Positions 43,165 through 52,570 of a DNA stretch of 64,000 nt are shown one piece after another. Made by a program: the position numbers and the translations under genes. The notes under the pieces were generated by a model, which searched no databases, had not been told where the DNA came from, and saw only the letters and a list, made by a program, of their open reading frames with translations. The stretch comes from Weissella confusa (GTDB lineage: Bacteria > Bacillota > Bacilli > Lactobacillales > Lactobacillaceae): the NCBI GenBank assembly GCA_014332815.1, contig JACSZT010000008.1:27866-91865 (forward strand), in the 5' to 3' direction. Each line of letters opens with the position of its first letter. Position 1 is the stretch's first letter.

Positions 43165-43178
43165 AGGAAGCGCTTACA
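43165..43178. promoter_or_regulatory. cre site of the fructose operon
   Basis: AGGAAGCGCTTACA, near-consensus CcpA site about 23 bases before fruR. Confidence 0.65.
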
Positions 43179-43200
43179 TTTTATAACGGGTAATTAAAAC

Positions 43201-43968
43201 ATGATGATTTCGGAAAGACATGACAAGATTCTGGCACTGTTGAATAAACGGGGGCGGATTTCGATACAAGAATTGCAACAATTAATGTTGGTTTCAGTAT
43301 CAACATTACGACGTGATTTGGATCAGTTAGCCGAGTCTGGTGAGGTACAACGAATTCATGGTGGGGTGGAACTAACCAAACAACAACAGACACTCCAACA
43401 TGAAGCGTTGTTAAGCCAGAAGAATGAAATGAACCTATCGGCGAAGCAAGTCATTGCAAGGACGGCGATGCGAGAGTTGCATGGTGGTGAAACAATCTAT
43501 TTGGATGCTGGGTCAACCACGGGCGCCATGATTGCATTATTAGGTAATTTGCAACCCGCACCTCAGGTCGTTACAAATTCAGTCCACCACGCATCGCAAT
43601 TAGCAGATTTGATGGTGCCAGTGATTATCATTGGTGGCCAAGTTAAATTGTCAACGAATGCAACGATTGGCGCGACAGCTGCCGAGCAATTAGGTCAACT
43701 GGCCTTTGATGTCAGTTTTCTGGGTGCTGATGCCGTGAATACTGACATGGGAATCATGACACCGGATTTAGAAGAGGCGACTATCAAAAAGTTGGTGATT
43801 AACCGGTCGAATAAAGTCTTTGTATTAGCAGATAATAGCAAGTTTGATCGCGTCGCTTTTGCCAAGGTGAGTGATTTAGCTGATATTACTTTGATTACCG
43901 ATAAGTCGTTAGCATCCGCTCCGGCCTATCAGGCAAAAACCGATATCATCGTAGGGGGAGAATCATGA
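43201..43968 (+). CDS. fruR: DeoR-family regulator of the fructose operon
   Basis: The 255-residue protein has a DeoR helix-turn-helix (R-H-D-K-I-L-A-L-L-N-K-R-G-R-I-S-I-Q-E-L then V-S-V-S-T-L-R-R-D-L-D-Q-L) and the sugar-phosphate-binding DeoRC domain (D-A-G-S-T-T and F-L-G-A-D-A). Fructose 1-phosphate is the expected effector by analogy with FruR/LacR. Two ATG codons lie side by side. It overlaps fruK by four bases. Confidence 0.88.
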   Translation: MMISERHDKILALLNKRGRISIQELQQLMLVSVSTLRRDLDQLAESGEVQRIHGGVELTKQQQTLQHEALLSQKNEMNLSAKQVIARTAMRELHGGETIYLDAGSTTGAMIALLGNLQPAPQVVTNSVHHASQLADLMVPVIIIGGQVKLSTNATIGATAAEQLGQLAFDVSFLGADAVNTDMGIMTPDLEEATIKKLVINRSNKVFVLADNSKFDRVAFAKVSDLADITLITDKSLASAPAYQAKTDIIVGGES

Positions 43969-44876
43969 TATATACAGTCACTTTAAATCCATCCATTGAT
44001 TATGTTATGGAGGTAGCCAACTACCAAAGCGGTATGACGAATCGTGCAGGAAAAGCGATTGCTTATCCAGGTGGGAAAGGCATTAATGTTAGTCGGATAT
44101 TGATGGCTAACGGGGTTGAAGCCACGGCGTTAGGTTTCTTGGGCGGCTACACCGGCGAATTTATAAGTCGTACTTTAGATGGTCTTGGTCTGAAAACTAA
44201 ATTTACGCCAATTGCAGATACCACGCGCATTAACGTGAAACTGAAAGGGCAGTCTGAGACAGAAATCAATGCACCTGGACCGGTGGTCACAATGGCAGAA
44301 TGGGAAGGCTTTAAACAAGTTTTTCATCAGTTAACGCCGGCAGATATCGTTATATTTTCTGGTAGTGCACCTAGTAGCTTGCCAGCCGGAGCGTACGATG
44401 AATTGATTGCGCTGGTACTTGAGAAACAGGCACGATTTGTAATCGATACAACTGGTGATGACTTGCAACGCGCTTTGCCGGCAAAGCCAATATTAGTTAA
44501 ACCCAATCGAGACGAAGTGCAGGCACTGTTTAATCTGGCAGATACTAGTATGCCTAGTTTACAAGCCGCGGGTCGCAAGTTGATTGATGCCGGTGCCCAA
44601 AATGCCATTATTTCGTTGGGAGGAGACGGGGCTTTGTTATTCACAGCTGAGCATACGTATTTTGCCCGCCCAATCGTCGGACAAGTCAAGAATTCAGTTG
44701 GGGCTGGTGATTCAATGATTGGGGGATTCGTTGCATCGTGGCCAACATCTGCGGATGTGGTCGCTGCGTTCTCGTTAGGGGTCGCTAGTGCAACAGCCAC
44801 GACGTTCAGCGACGATATTGCCACGCCGGCGAAAATTAAAGAGATTCAGAATAATGTTGAAGTAGTTGAAATTTAA
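43965..44876 (+). CDS. fruK: 1-phosphofructokinase
   Basis: The 303-residue protein is a PfkB-family kinase: T-L-N-P-S-I-D-Y at the start, G-G-K-G-I-N-V-S-R near residue 38, and the C-terminal signature V-G-A-G-D-S-M-I-G-G-F with the catalytic Asp. It converts fructose 1-phosphate to fructose 1,6-bisphosphate. The middle gene of fruR-fruK-fruA. In an organism that mainly uses the phosphoketolase route this operon implies access to a fructose-bisphosphate aldolase. Confidence 0.93.
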   Translation: MIYTVTLNPSIDYVMEVANYQSGMTNRAGKAIAYPGGKGINVSRILMANGVEATALGFLGGYTGEFISRTLDGLGLKTKFTPIADTTRINVKLKGQSETEINAPGPVVTMAEWEGFKQVFHQLTPADIVIFSGSAPSSLPAGAYDELIALVLEKQARFVIDTTGDDLQRALPAKPILVKPNRDEVQALFNLADTSMPSLQAAGRKLIDAGAQNAIISLGGDGALLFTAEHTYFARPIVGQVKNSVGAGDSMIGGFVASWPTSADVVAAFSLGVASATATTFSDDIATPAKIKEIQNNVEVVEI

Positions 44877-44896
44877 TTGATTATGGGGGAGTAATC

Positions 44897-46834
44897 ATGC
44901 GCATTAATGATTTGCTAGCAGCCGAAACCATGATTTTGGATTTGCGAGCAACAGATAAGGTGGGAGCCTTTCGGGAAATGATTGCCGGTTTGAAACGGAC
45001 TGGTCGTATTTCAAATGAAAATGAGTTTTTAGAGGGGATTTTGGCGCGCGAGGCACAGACATCGACGGGGTTAGGTGACGGTATTGGGATTCCGCACGCG
45101 AAGAACGCCACGGTTCTTAAGCCGACGATTGTATTTGCCAGGTCAGCAGCTGGGGTTGATTACGACGCTTTGGACGGCCAACCAGTTCATTTAATCTTTA
45201 TGATTGCTGTACCGGACACCGCCAGTAATACCCATCTAGAGGCGCTGGCTAATTTATCACGGTTTTTGTTACAGGATGGGTTCACAGATCAGCTGATGCG
45301 GGCAACGACCCCAGCTGATGTCCGTGACTTGTTTGATGAATCAGCACCGGAAGAAATTGGCGCAGATATCGCAGGCGTTAATCAAAATGCACCGTTGTTA
45401 GTAGCCGTGACAGCATGTACGACTGGAATCGCCCACACTTACATGGCCGAGGAAGCACTAAAAAAGCAAGCTGTTGCGATGGGAGTTCGTATTAAGGTCG
45501 AAACTAACGGTGCTAGTGGTGTTGGCAACAAGTTAAATGATCAAGATATCGCTGAGGCGGCAGGTGTTATCATCGCGGCTGACAAAAAGGTTGAAATGGC
45601 CCGTTTTGCTAATAAGCCTTTGGTCAATGTGCCAGTTGCTGAAGGGATTCGCCATCCTGAGGCCTTGATTGATAAGGCTTTATCTGGGGATGCCCCAATT
45701 TACGAAACATCAGAGACGGCTTCTTCAAGTGTGAGTGATGAAAAGATGTCATTAGGGAAAGCCTTTTATCGTCATTTGATGAGTGGTGTTTCAAGCATGT
45801 TGCCATTCGTTATCGGTGGTGGAATTGCGATTGCGTTGGCCTTCCTAATTGACCAGAGTCTAGGCGTACCACATGATGCTTTGTCACAACTTGGAACCTA
45901 CCATCCAGCCGCAGCATTCTTCAAACAAATTGGAAATACGGCATTCAATTTTATGTTGCCAGTTTTGGCAGGGTACATTGCATATTCAATCGCTGAAAAG
46001 CCCGGTTTAGTAGCCGGGTTTGTCGCGGGTGCGCTTGCAGCCAATGGATACAGTATTTTCAATGTTGGATTAGATACGAGTCATCAACCAGTGCCATCAG
46101 GATTCTTGGGTGCTTTGGTCGGTGGATTCTTGGCCGGTGGCGTGATGTTGGTTATGAAGCGTCTATTTGCTGGTTTGCCAAAGGCATTGGATGGAATTAA
46201 ATCAATTCTCTTCTTCCCAGTGTTTGGGGTACTTGTGACCGGATTCTTGATGCTCCTAGTGAACATTCCGATGTCAGCCATTAATAGTGGTTTGAACGGC
46301 TTCCTGTCTGGTTTGAACGGGACCAATGCTATTTTGCTTGGGGCTTTGCTTGGCGGGATGGAAGCGATTGATATGGGTGGACCTGTTAACAAGGCCGCGT
46401 ATGTCTTTGGAACTGGAACATTAGCTGCGAGTGTTGCATCTGGTGGCTCAACCGTGATGGCTGCTGTCATGGCTGGCGGTATGGTGCCACCGTTGGCAAT
46501 TTTCGTGGCAACGCTATTGTTCAAGCGTAAGTTTAGTCAAAAGAATCGCGAAGCAGGCTTGACCAATATTGTGATGGGACTAAGTTTTATCACTGAAGGG
46601 GCCATCCCATTTGCAGCCGCAGACCCAGCACGTGCTATTCCAAGCTTCGTGGCTGGATCAGCGTTGGCGGGTGGATTAGTTGGTTTGGCAGGCATTAAGT
46701 TGCTTGCCCCACACGGTGGTATCTTTGTGGTCGCCTTGACGAACTCACCATTCCTATATCTACTCTTTGTAGCGATTGGTGCAGTTGTGGCAGGCATTAT
46801 TTACGGCCTACTTAAAGTACCAGACAATCAATAA
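44897..46834 (+). CDS. fruA: PTS fructose transporter, fused EIIABC
   Basis: The 645-residue protein carries three domains in order. IIA is about residues 1-150, with the phosphorylated His in G-I-G-I-P-H-A-K. IIB is about residues 165-265, with the active Cys in V-A-V-T-A-C-T-T-G-I-A-H-T. The membrane IIC domain is about residues 300-640. It imports fructose as fructose 1-phosphate. GGGGGAG precedes the start. Its length is typical for the fused form. Confidence 0.95.
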   Translation: MRINDLLAAETMILDLRATDKVGAFREMIAGLKRTGRISNENEFLEGILAREAQTSTGLGDGIGIPHAKNATVLKPTIVFARSAAGVDYDALDGQPVHLIFMIAVPDTASNTHLEALANLSRFLLQDGFTDQLMRATTPADVRDLFDESAPEEIGADIAGVNQNAPLLVAVTACTTGIAHTYMAEEALKKQAVAMGVRIKVETNGASGVGNKLNDQDIAEAAGVIIAADKKVEMARFANKPLVNVPVAEGIRHPEALIDKALSGDAPIYETSETASSSVSDEKMSLGKAFYRHLMSGVSSMLPFVIGGGIAIALAFLIDQSLGVPHDALSQLGTYHPAAAFFKQIGNTAFNFMLPVLAGYIAYSIAEKPGLVAGFVAGALAANGYSIFNVGLDTSHQPVPSGFLGALVGGFLAGGVMLVMKRLFAGLPKALDGIKSILFFPVFGVLVTGFLMLLVNIPMSAINSGLNGFLSGLNGTNAILLGALLGGMEAIDMGGPVNKAAYVFGTGTLAASVASGGSTVMAAVMAGGMVPPLAIFVATLLFKRKFSQKNREAGLTNIVMGLSFITEGAIPFAAADPARAIPSFVAGSALAGGLVGLAGIKLLAPHGGIFVVALTNSPFLYLLFVAIGAVVAGIIYGLLKVPDNQ

Positions 46835-46856
46835 TTGCGAATTAAACAAAAGTAAA

Positions 46857-46893
46857 AACAGCGTGAAATACAGTGGTCACGCTGTTTTTTTGT
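46857..46893 (+). terminator. Terminator of the fructose operon
   Basis: AACAGCGTGA and TCACGCTGTTTTTTT around an 11-base loop. Confidence 0.9.
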
Positions 46894-46964
46894 CGTTTCT
46901 GGCACAAAAAATATGCCAAACATATACACATTTAGTAAGTGGGTGATAGAATAGAATAACAGAG

Positions 46965-46978
46965 AGAAAGCGCTTACA
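46965..46978. promoter_or_regulatory. cre site before the OFA transporter
   Basis: AGAAAGCGCTTACA lies directly upstream of the ribosome site. Confidence 0.65.
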
Positions 46979-46992
46979 TTTAGGAGGGCGTT

Positions 46993-48270
46993 ATGACGGG
47001 GCAGGTAAAATCAGGGGGATATAACCGCTGGTTAGTTATTTTTGGGACCGCGCTGGTGCAATTAGGAGTTGGAACATTTTATGCATGGTCCATATTTAAT
47101 ACACCGATTTTGAAAATGTTTGGGGAGTTGTCACTCGACAAGCAAGGAAACGTTGCTGCTGTGCAACCACACCTTGGTTCGGTGTCATTGATATTTTCAA
47201 TTGGCTCGCTAACGCTGGCTTTATCAACAATTTTTGTCGGTAAACTGGTCAAACGATTTGGCATTCGCCGTGTGACGGTTGCTGCTGGACTAGTGTTTGG
47301 ACTTTCGGCATTTATTGTGTCGCGACTTGATTCACCATCGCAATTATGGCTATACTACATATTCGCTGGCGTCACCCTTGGCGCGGCTGACGGAATCGCC
47401 TATATGGCAACTTTATCAAACGCGATTAAGTGGTTCCCTGAGAAAACGGGCTTTATTTCGGGGATTTCGATTGCGTTTTATGGTCTCGGCTCATTTGTGT
47501 TTAAGTATGTAGATTCAGCTTTGCTAGGGAATGACCTCGTGAACAATTTGCCTCGTGCGCTGATGGGCTGGGGGACGTTGGTGACGATTTTAATTTTAGT
47601 TGGGTCACTATTCTTGCGTGATGCACCAGAAACCCAAACGGCTAATACAACGGCCAAGCATCAATTCACAACGTTAGAAATGTTGCGCACACCACAGGCA
47701 TACCTATTGTTTGTGGCCTTGTTTACGATTTCATTGAGCGTGTACTTAACGGGAATTGCGGCCAACCTTGGGACTAACTTGGCCGGTCTATCAATTGAAC
47801 GTGCGACGACGGTTGTGGCACTGATTGCTATTGCCAATACGTTTGGTCGATTTGTGATCGGGTCACTGTCTGACCGATTCGGTCGCAAACCGATGCTGAT
47901 TTTAACTTATAGTGCGACGTTGGTTGCGGTATTGGTCTTGACGTTGAGTCAGCATCTGGCTGCACCGGTCTTTTATGGCATGATGATGATGGTTGGTTTC
48001 TTTTTTGGTGGCACAATTACAGTGTTCCCATCGTTGGTTGGGGATTACTTTGGTTTGAAAAATCACAGTCAGAATTACGCGTTAATTTATCAAGGGTTCG
48101 GATTTGGTAGTCTGGCAGGAGCGATTATTTTGTCGCTGGCCGGCGGGAATTTGACTGTTGTGTTGTATGTTTACATTATTTTGTTAATTTTGTCATTGGC
48201 CATTTGGTTCATGATTAGGGTACCTAAAAATTCGAAGACGGTAGCTAATCCTGAAACTGGACAGGCGTAG
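46993..48270 (+). CDS. OFA-family MFS transporter (oxalate/formate antiporter type)
   Basis: The 425-residue protein has 12 membrane segments and OFA-family marks: G-T-F-Y-A-W-S-I-F-N-T-P near the start, G-L-V-F-G-L-S-A-F after the first cytoplasmic loop, and K-W-F-P-E-K-T-G-F-I-S-G near residue 150. Members exchange small carboxylates such as formate, oxalate or lactate. The upstream cre site suggests repression by glucose. TAGGAGGG precedes the start. Single gene. Confidence 0.88.
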   Translation: MTGQVKSGGYNRWLVIFGTALVQLGVGTFYAWSIFNTPILKMFGELSLDKQGNVAAVQPHLGSVSLIFSIGSLTLALSTIFVGKLVKRFGIRRVTVAAGLVFGLSAFIVSRLDSPSQLWLYYIFAGVTLGAADGIAYMATLSNAIKWFPEKTGFISGISIAFYGLGSFVFKYVDSALLGNDLVNNLPRALMGWGTLVTILILVGSLFLRDAPETQTANTTAKHQFTTLEMLRTPQAYLLFVALFTISLSVYLTGIAANLGTNLAGLSIERATTVVALIAIANTFGRFVIGSLSDRFGRKPMLILTYSATLVAVLVLTLSQHLAAPVFYGMMMMVGFFFGGTITVFPSLVGDYFGLKNHSQNYALIYQGFGFGSLAGAIILSLAGGNLTVVLYVYIILLILSLAIWFMIRVPKNSKTVANPETGQA

Positions 48271-48280
48271 ATGACGTAAG

Positions 48281-48309
48281 TGACCGGCAATTGCTGGTCA
48301 CTTTTTTTG
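48281..48309 (+). terminator. Terminator
   Basis: AAGTGACC-GC, AATT loop, GC-GGTCACTT and seven T. Confidence 0.85.
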
Positions 48310-48411
48310 TTCGATGGCAGAAATCAAAAGTGATTTTATGTGAATTTTAACTTCTGTTTTATCAACGGTTTTTCTTGTGATATGTTAGTGGCATAAATGA
48401 ATGGGGGTACT

Positions 48412-49374
48412 ATGATGACGTTAAATTGGGGGATTATTGGAACGGGTACAATTGCCAATGAGATGGCGGCTGCTTTGCTGGCACACAACCATCCAGCAAC
48501 TGCAGTAACTGCACGCAATCAGGAGAAGTTGGCGCAGTTTGCTGACAAGTATCAAATTCCAACGACTTATGGCACAGTGGCAGAATTGCTGGCAGATGAT
48601 AATATTGATGCGGTTTATATTGCGACACCGCATAACACACATTTTGAATTCATCAAACAAGCTTTCGAACACGGTAAGCATGTCTTGGCCGAAAAGGCAA
48701 TTACGGTGTCATACGAAGAGTATGCGATTGTTCAAAAACTTGCTGAGGAAAAGGGACTAGTTTTGATGGAAGCTATGACACCAGTTCATATGCCACTATT
48801 CAAGCGCCTGCGCAATTCGGTCGAGAACGGGGCACTCGGGCAAATTAAAATGATCAACACAACCTTTGGCAGCCATAAGCCATATGATCCAACGAATCGT
48901 TTCTTCAATCCAGACTTGGCAGGTGGGGCCTTGTTGGATATTGGTGGATACGCCACCCAATCAACCTTATACTTTATGACCAGTGCACCTAACGTTGTAA
49001 AATCAGCGATGGTGCCATTCGAAACTGGCGTGGATGAACAGTCGGTGACCTTGTTGGTTAACCAAGATAATGAAATGGCAACGATTACTAACTCAATGCA
49101 AGCTAAGCAACCGAAGGCAGTGACGATTTCTGGTACAAAGGGATACTTCCGTATTATGGACTTTCCACGTGCCGATTCTGCCCAGTGGTATCACACTGAA
49201 ACAGGTGAGATGGAGACAATTGCGCTTGGTAACACCGCGGATGCTTTATGGTATGAAATTGTTGATTTTGAAGCTGCTGTTGATGATGATGCTATTGCCA
49301 AGCATTTCGCAACATTAACTGAGACGCAATTCCAAGTGTTAGCCAAGATTCAGCAGGAGTGGCAAGGCGCATAA
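48412..49374 (+). CDS. Gfo/Idh/MocA-family oxidoreductase
   Basis: The 320-residue protein starts with a Rossmann motif (W-G-I-I-G-T-G-T-I-A) and has A-V-Y-I-A-T-P-H-N-T-H and the conserved E-K-A-I-T (Lys of the catalytic EKP-like motif, here Ala instead of Pro). It uses NAD(P) to oxidise or reduce a sugar or polyol. GGGGG precedes the ATG at 48412. Single gene. Confidence 0.88.
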   Translation: MMTLNWGIIGTGTIANEMAAALLAHNHPATAVTARNQEKLAQFADKYQIPTTYGTVAELLADDNIDAVYIATPHNTHFEFIKQAFEHGKHVLAEKAITVSYEEYAIVQKLAEEKGLVLMEAMTPVHMPLFKRLRNSVENGALGQIKMINTTFGSHKPYDPTNRFFNPDLAGGALLDIGGYATQSTLYFMTSAPNVVKSAMVPFETGVDEQSVTLLVNQDNEMATITNSMQAKQPKAVTISGTKGYFRIMDFPRADSAQWYHTETGEMETIALGNTADALWYEIVDFEAAVDDDAIAKHFATLTETQFQVLAKIQQEWQGA

Positions 49375-49387
49375 TACAAAATAGGAA

Positions 49388-49426
49388 AAGAACCCGTCAG
49401 CGTAAAAATTGCTGACGGGTTCTTTA
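49388..49426. terminator. Bidirectional terminator
   Basis: AAGAACCCGTCAGC and GCTGACGGGTTCTT around a nine-base loop between convergent genes. Confidence 0.85.
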
Positions 49427-49427
49427 C

Positions 49428-50393
49428 TTATGAGTAGTTTCTTTTACGAAGGCGCCAGTTGCCGGCCAAATTGATGCCGGTGATACCGAAGAGCATAATA
49501 GCTAAACCGGTTAGCTGGAGATGGTTTGGCAAGGTGTGCCCAAGAAATACCAAGCCCAACAAGACAGTGAAAATCACCTCAAATGATTGCGTTGCTTCAA
49601 CTGTTGCTAAGGTTTCCATATTTCGGGCTGCCATGGCCGTTGCTTGGAAAAACAGCACCGTGGCAATAACACCGGATGACAACGCTACACTGAACGTGCT
49701 TACCAGCGTGCCTTGACTAGGCAAACCAGCTTTCAAATACCCGATAATGCTCAGGACAATGAAGGTTGGATAGGTGGCGATTAGCATCCCAAAAACTTTT
49801 TCCAAGCCGTTGAAGGTTGGGTACCGGTTGCCGATTTGGCGATTGCCCAGTGGATAACATACCGCCGCAATAATGATGGCAACAATGGCAAACCAAAACA
49901 TCGGGGTAACCTGGCTGAAGCCGTTGGTTTGGACGGTTGTGAGGCCAATTCCAAGTAAGATGACGACCATCCATTTAATTTTGTTTCCCGGAATTTTAAG
50001 GCGGTGCTTATTTCCCGAATTGTCTGTGACGGTCATCAATGGCGTGGTCAATACACCAAAAACGATGGTGAGTTGCCAGAGACTTGAAACGAGCCATCCA
50101 GGCAGGAACTGTGCTGACCAGGTGAGGGAAACGTAGAAAAGAACAAAACAAACGTTGCTCCAAATTAACCAGTAACTCGGTGCCTCTTTCATGCCAGTCC
50201 AAACCTGCCTGAAATCAGATTTTAGTTGTGGTACACGACCTAGCAACATAATCATGGGCAACATCCATAAATAACGCAAGGTGGCGACCCATATCCAATA
50301 ACCTGAATCAGATAGATTGATCTCATTTAACAAAAAAGTCAGCGAAAAAAATAGGGCCGCTAAGATACCCAGCAAAATTGCTTTGATTGCCAT
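49428..50393 (-). CDS. EmrE-like multidrug-resistance efflux transporter (DMT superfamily)
   Basis: The 321-residue protein has ten membrane segments and the layout of the putative multidrug resistance efflux family of the DMT superfamily. The first segment leads into L-N-E-I-N-L-S, and the second half carries V-E-A-T-Q-S-F-E-V-I-F-T near residue 265. It follows an XRE-cupin regulator by nine bases in the same direction, so the pair likely senses and exports one compound. Confidence 0.8.
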   Translation of the reverse strand: MAIKAILLGILAALFFSLTFLLNEINLSDSGYWIWVATLRYLWMLPMIMLLGRVPQLKSDFRQVWTGMKEAPSYWLIWSNVCFVLFYVSLTWSAQFLPGWLVSSLWQLTIVFGVLTTPLMTVTDNSGNKHRLKIPGNKIKWMVVILLGIGLTTVQTNGFSQVTPMFWFAIVAIIIAAVCYPLGNRQIGNRYPTFNGLEKVFGMLIATYPTFIVLSIIGYLKAGLPSQGTLVSTFSVALSSGVIATVLFFQATAMAARNMETLATVEATQSFEVIFTVLLGLVFLGHTLPNHLQLTGLAIMLFGITGINLAGNWRLRKRNYS

Positions 50394-50402
50394 AATGACC
50401 TC

Positions 50403-50951
50403 CTAACGATCGTATATCATGAGGCTGATGAACGATGCTTCTTCCATTGCGTCGTTTCGATAAACGTGTGGAAAGGCACCGTTGAATTTTGCTAAACTGC
50501 CGGCTGGAATAACATACGATTGGCCGTTAATCGCCATTGTTAGTGTGCCGCTTCTTACCAGTAGTACTTCAACGGTCCCTGGGACGTGGGCAGCAGATTC
50601 ACGCTCAGTTAGCGAAGACAAGTTGAGGTCAAAGACTTCAAATTTGGTATTTGCTAAGGTACTGAAAATTGATTGGACCTTCACTCCTGGATTGTCACTA
50701 GGGATATCATGAAAATCAGCGGGAGTAGCCAGCTCAAAATCAACTGTATCGGTTGCGAAAAAATAGTTGATTGGCACGGCCAGACCACTTGATATTTTCC
50801 ACAACGTATCAATGGAGGGGGATGTCGTATGACGTTCAATGTTGTTTAGCGATGCGGCGCTAACGCCTGTTAACTCGCTGGTTTCTTGTAGGGTTAATTG
50901 GCGTTGTTGGCGAATTTCTTTTAGCCGGTTTCCCACGATGTCTGTAATCAT
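50403..50951 (-). CDS. XRE-cupin transcriptional regulator
   Basis: The 182-residue protein has an N-terminal XRE helix-turn-helix (R-L-K-E-I-R-Q-Q-R-Q-L-T-L-Q-E-T, then T-G-V-S-A-A-S-L-N-N-I-E-R) and a C-terminal cupin domain (H-V-P-G-T-V-E-V-L-L-V-R-S-G-T-L, then I-P-A-G-S-L-A-K-F-N). AAAGGAGCG precedes the start. It heads a two-gene unit with the DMT exporter. Confidence 0.88.
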   Translation of the reverse strand: MITDIVGNRLKEIRQQRQLTLQETSELTGVSAASLNNIERHTTSPSIDTLWKISSGLAVPINYFFATDTVDFELATPADFHDIPSDNPGVKVQSIFSTLANTKFEVFDLNLSSLTERESAAHVPGTVEVLLVRSGTLTMAINGQSYVIPAGSLAKFNGAFPHVYRNDAMEEASFISLMIYDR

Positions 50952-50984
50952 AAACGCTCCTTTTTAATATACTAGATATTATTT

Positions 50985-51012
50985 ACTATACTAAACAAAG
51001 TGTGGGTGTCAA
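50985..51012 (-). promoter_or_regulatory. Promoter of the XRE-cupin/DMT unit
   Basis: On the minus strand TTGACA (51012-51007), a 16-base spacer and TATAGT (50990-50985). A direct repeat of TAGTATA over the -10 and downstream (50969-50994) could be the operator. Confidence 0.7.
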
Positions 51013-51162
51013 TAATGCTTTGCATTTTAAATCGCATTTTGAATTGTTTACTCGTTGAAATTTTGAGAAAAATCACCAATTTTCATGTGTTACGCTACTA
51101 TTTGTAGGCATTGATAGGTTGGTCGTGTCTCACTATGATTATGAGTGAAAGGAGGGATATGT

Positions 51163-51774
51163 ATGCAATCAATAAATAGAACACGGAAGCTTGTCCTAAT
51201 CGCGTTATTTACTGCAATTATTCTGATTCAATCTATGGTTCCTATGCTGGGCTTACTGCCACTGGGGGCTTTTGCGGTTGGACTATCGGTTCAAATTATT
51301 GGTGTGACTGTAGCGATTGGCGCAATCGTTTTAGGTCCTGGTGCTGGTGCCTTTTTGGGCTTCGTCTGGGGGACGTATGCCTTGTGGGATGCTTGGACGA
51401 GCGTGCCGTCAATCGGAGCTTTGATGTTCCGTAATCCACTGACGGCTTTAGTACCGCGAATTTTAGTCGGATTAATCATTGGTTACTTGTATTGGCATTG
51501 GGTCAAAGGTCGAGCGCGCCAAACCAAAACTATACCGTTATTTATACTTGGTGGTTTGGCCGCATTTATTAATACGGCGTTTGTTTTGATTTTTACTTGG
51601 CTAGGGTTCAATGTTATGAACACCACCTTTACAGGTATTCCAGATAACCGCTTATTAAGCTGGTTAATTTTGTCAGTCGCAGGAGTGAACGGCATAGTCG
51701 AAATTATTGTGTCCGCAATTTTAGTGGCATTGATTGCGACGCCGGTCGTTGCTTATGTTAACCGTTTGCATTAA
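51163..51774 (+). CDS. ECF transporter S component
   Basis: The 203-residue membrane protein has six segments and the S-component pattern: [13 protein letters not shown] near the start, the Ala-rich first segment that contacts the EcfT coupling protein, and [15 protein letters not shown] near residue 85. It binds a vitamin or related trace compound; which one cannot be told. The generic EcfAAT module must be encoded elsewhere. The ATG after GGAGGGA is used. Confidence 0.85.
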   Translation: MQSINRTRKLVLIALFTAIILIQSMVPMLGLLPLGAFAVGLSVQIIGVTVAIGAIVLGPGAGAFLGFVWGTYALWDAWTSVPSIGALMFRNPLTALVPRILVGLIIGYLYWHWVKGRARQTKTIPLFILGGLAAFINTAFVLIFTWLGFNVMNTTFTGIPDNRLLSWLILSVAGVNGIVEIIVSAILVALIATPVVAYVNRLH

Positions 51775-51810
51775 TTTTAATGTTGTGTGAGTTGATGAGG
51801 GATTGACGAA

Positions 51811-52194
51811 TTGGTTTATAGTTATCTAATTTTAGTTGAGATTTTTTATCTCATACTCGCACAAGATATTTCACCTCAATCCAACTTTTCGTTGATAGGT
51901 GTCGTATTTGGAATTATGTCAGCTATCGTTGTTATATTTTGGGTGATTAAGTTTTTCGTCGCACTGTATAAAGGGTTCGAAAATGCCAAGTGACGGCAGG
52001 ATGATCATCTATTTGAAATCGGGTTTAAAAGCGGGATTAAACCTAGTATTGTATTTGATGTAACGATGTTAGTGACCGCAGTTGTTGTATTATTAGGTAG
52101 TTTATTTATTCCAGGCAACGGCCTATTTTGGCCAACAATCAGTTTGGCGGCAATCGGTGGATTGTTAATCCATAAACGATTCAAGAGAAACTAA
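51811..52194 (+). pseudogene. Small membrane protein interrupted by an in-frame TGA
   Basis: A TTG-started frame codes for 60 residues with two hydrophobic segments, meets TGA at 51991-51993, and continues in the same frame for 66 more codons (RQDDHLFEIGFKSGIKPSIV, then two further hydrophobic segments, ending HKRFKRN). Both parts together make a 127-codon four-segment membrane protein. A Trp or Arg codon is the likely ancestor of the stop. Function unknown; GAGGG upstream. Confidence 0.6.
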
Positions 52195-52200
52195 CGAAGA

Positions 52201-52241
52201 AAACAGCGTAAACGCCTTATGGGTGTTACGTTGTTTTTTTA
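52201..52241 (+). terminator. Terminator
   Basis: AACAGCGTAA-CGCC and GGGTGTTACGTTGTT pair with mismatches, followed by seven T. Confidence 0.65.
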
Positions 52242-52289
52242 TACATCAGTTTTCTTACATTGCCCGTTTATTCGAATTTAAGAATTAAT

Positions 52290-52356
52290 TTGACAATTTA
52301 TAAGTATCTGGAGTAATGTATATATTACAAAAGGAATATATATATATTACCTTTCT
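52290..52356 (+). promoter_or_regulatory. Promoter and operator region of the second XRE gene
   Basis: TTGACA (52290-52295) and TAATGT (52314-52319) with 18-base spacing. Two imperfect AT-rich dyads (GTAAT...ATTAC at 52313-52328 and an alternating TA block at 52336-52352) cover the start region. Confidence 0.55.
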
Positions 52357-52370
52357 TCGGAGAAATGTAT

Positions 52371-52565
52371 ATGGAAAATAACGTGAAAGCAGTTCGTGTT
52401 GCGACTGGCATGTCACAAAAAGAGCTGGCAGCGACAGTTGGTATTACGCGACAGACGTTAAGTTTGATTGAAAAAGGGGCGTACAATCCGACGTTGAAGT
52501 TGGCCGTTGGTATAGCGAAGGCGCTGGATACAACATTGGATGCACTGTTTTGGATTGAGTGGTAA
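52371..52565 (+). CDS. Small XRE-family regulator
   Basis: The 64-residue protein is a stand-alone helix-turn-helix, M-E-N-N-V-K-A-V-R-V-A-T-G-M-S-Q-K-E-L-A, then T-V-G-I-T-R-Q-T-L-S-L-I-E-K-G-A-Y-N-P-T-L. It is a close paralogue of the XRE protein at 31.4 kb. CGGAG precedes two ATGs; the second gives better spacing. It lies five bases before the membrane partner gene. Confidence 0.85.
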   Translation: MENNVKAVRVATGMSQKELAATVGITRQTLSLIEKGAYNPTLKLAVGIAKALDTTLDALFWIEW

Positions 52566-52570
52566 GGATA

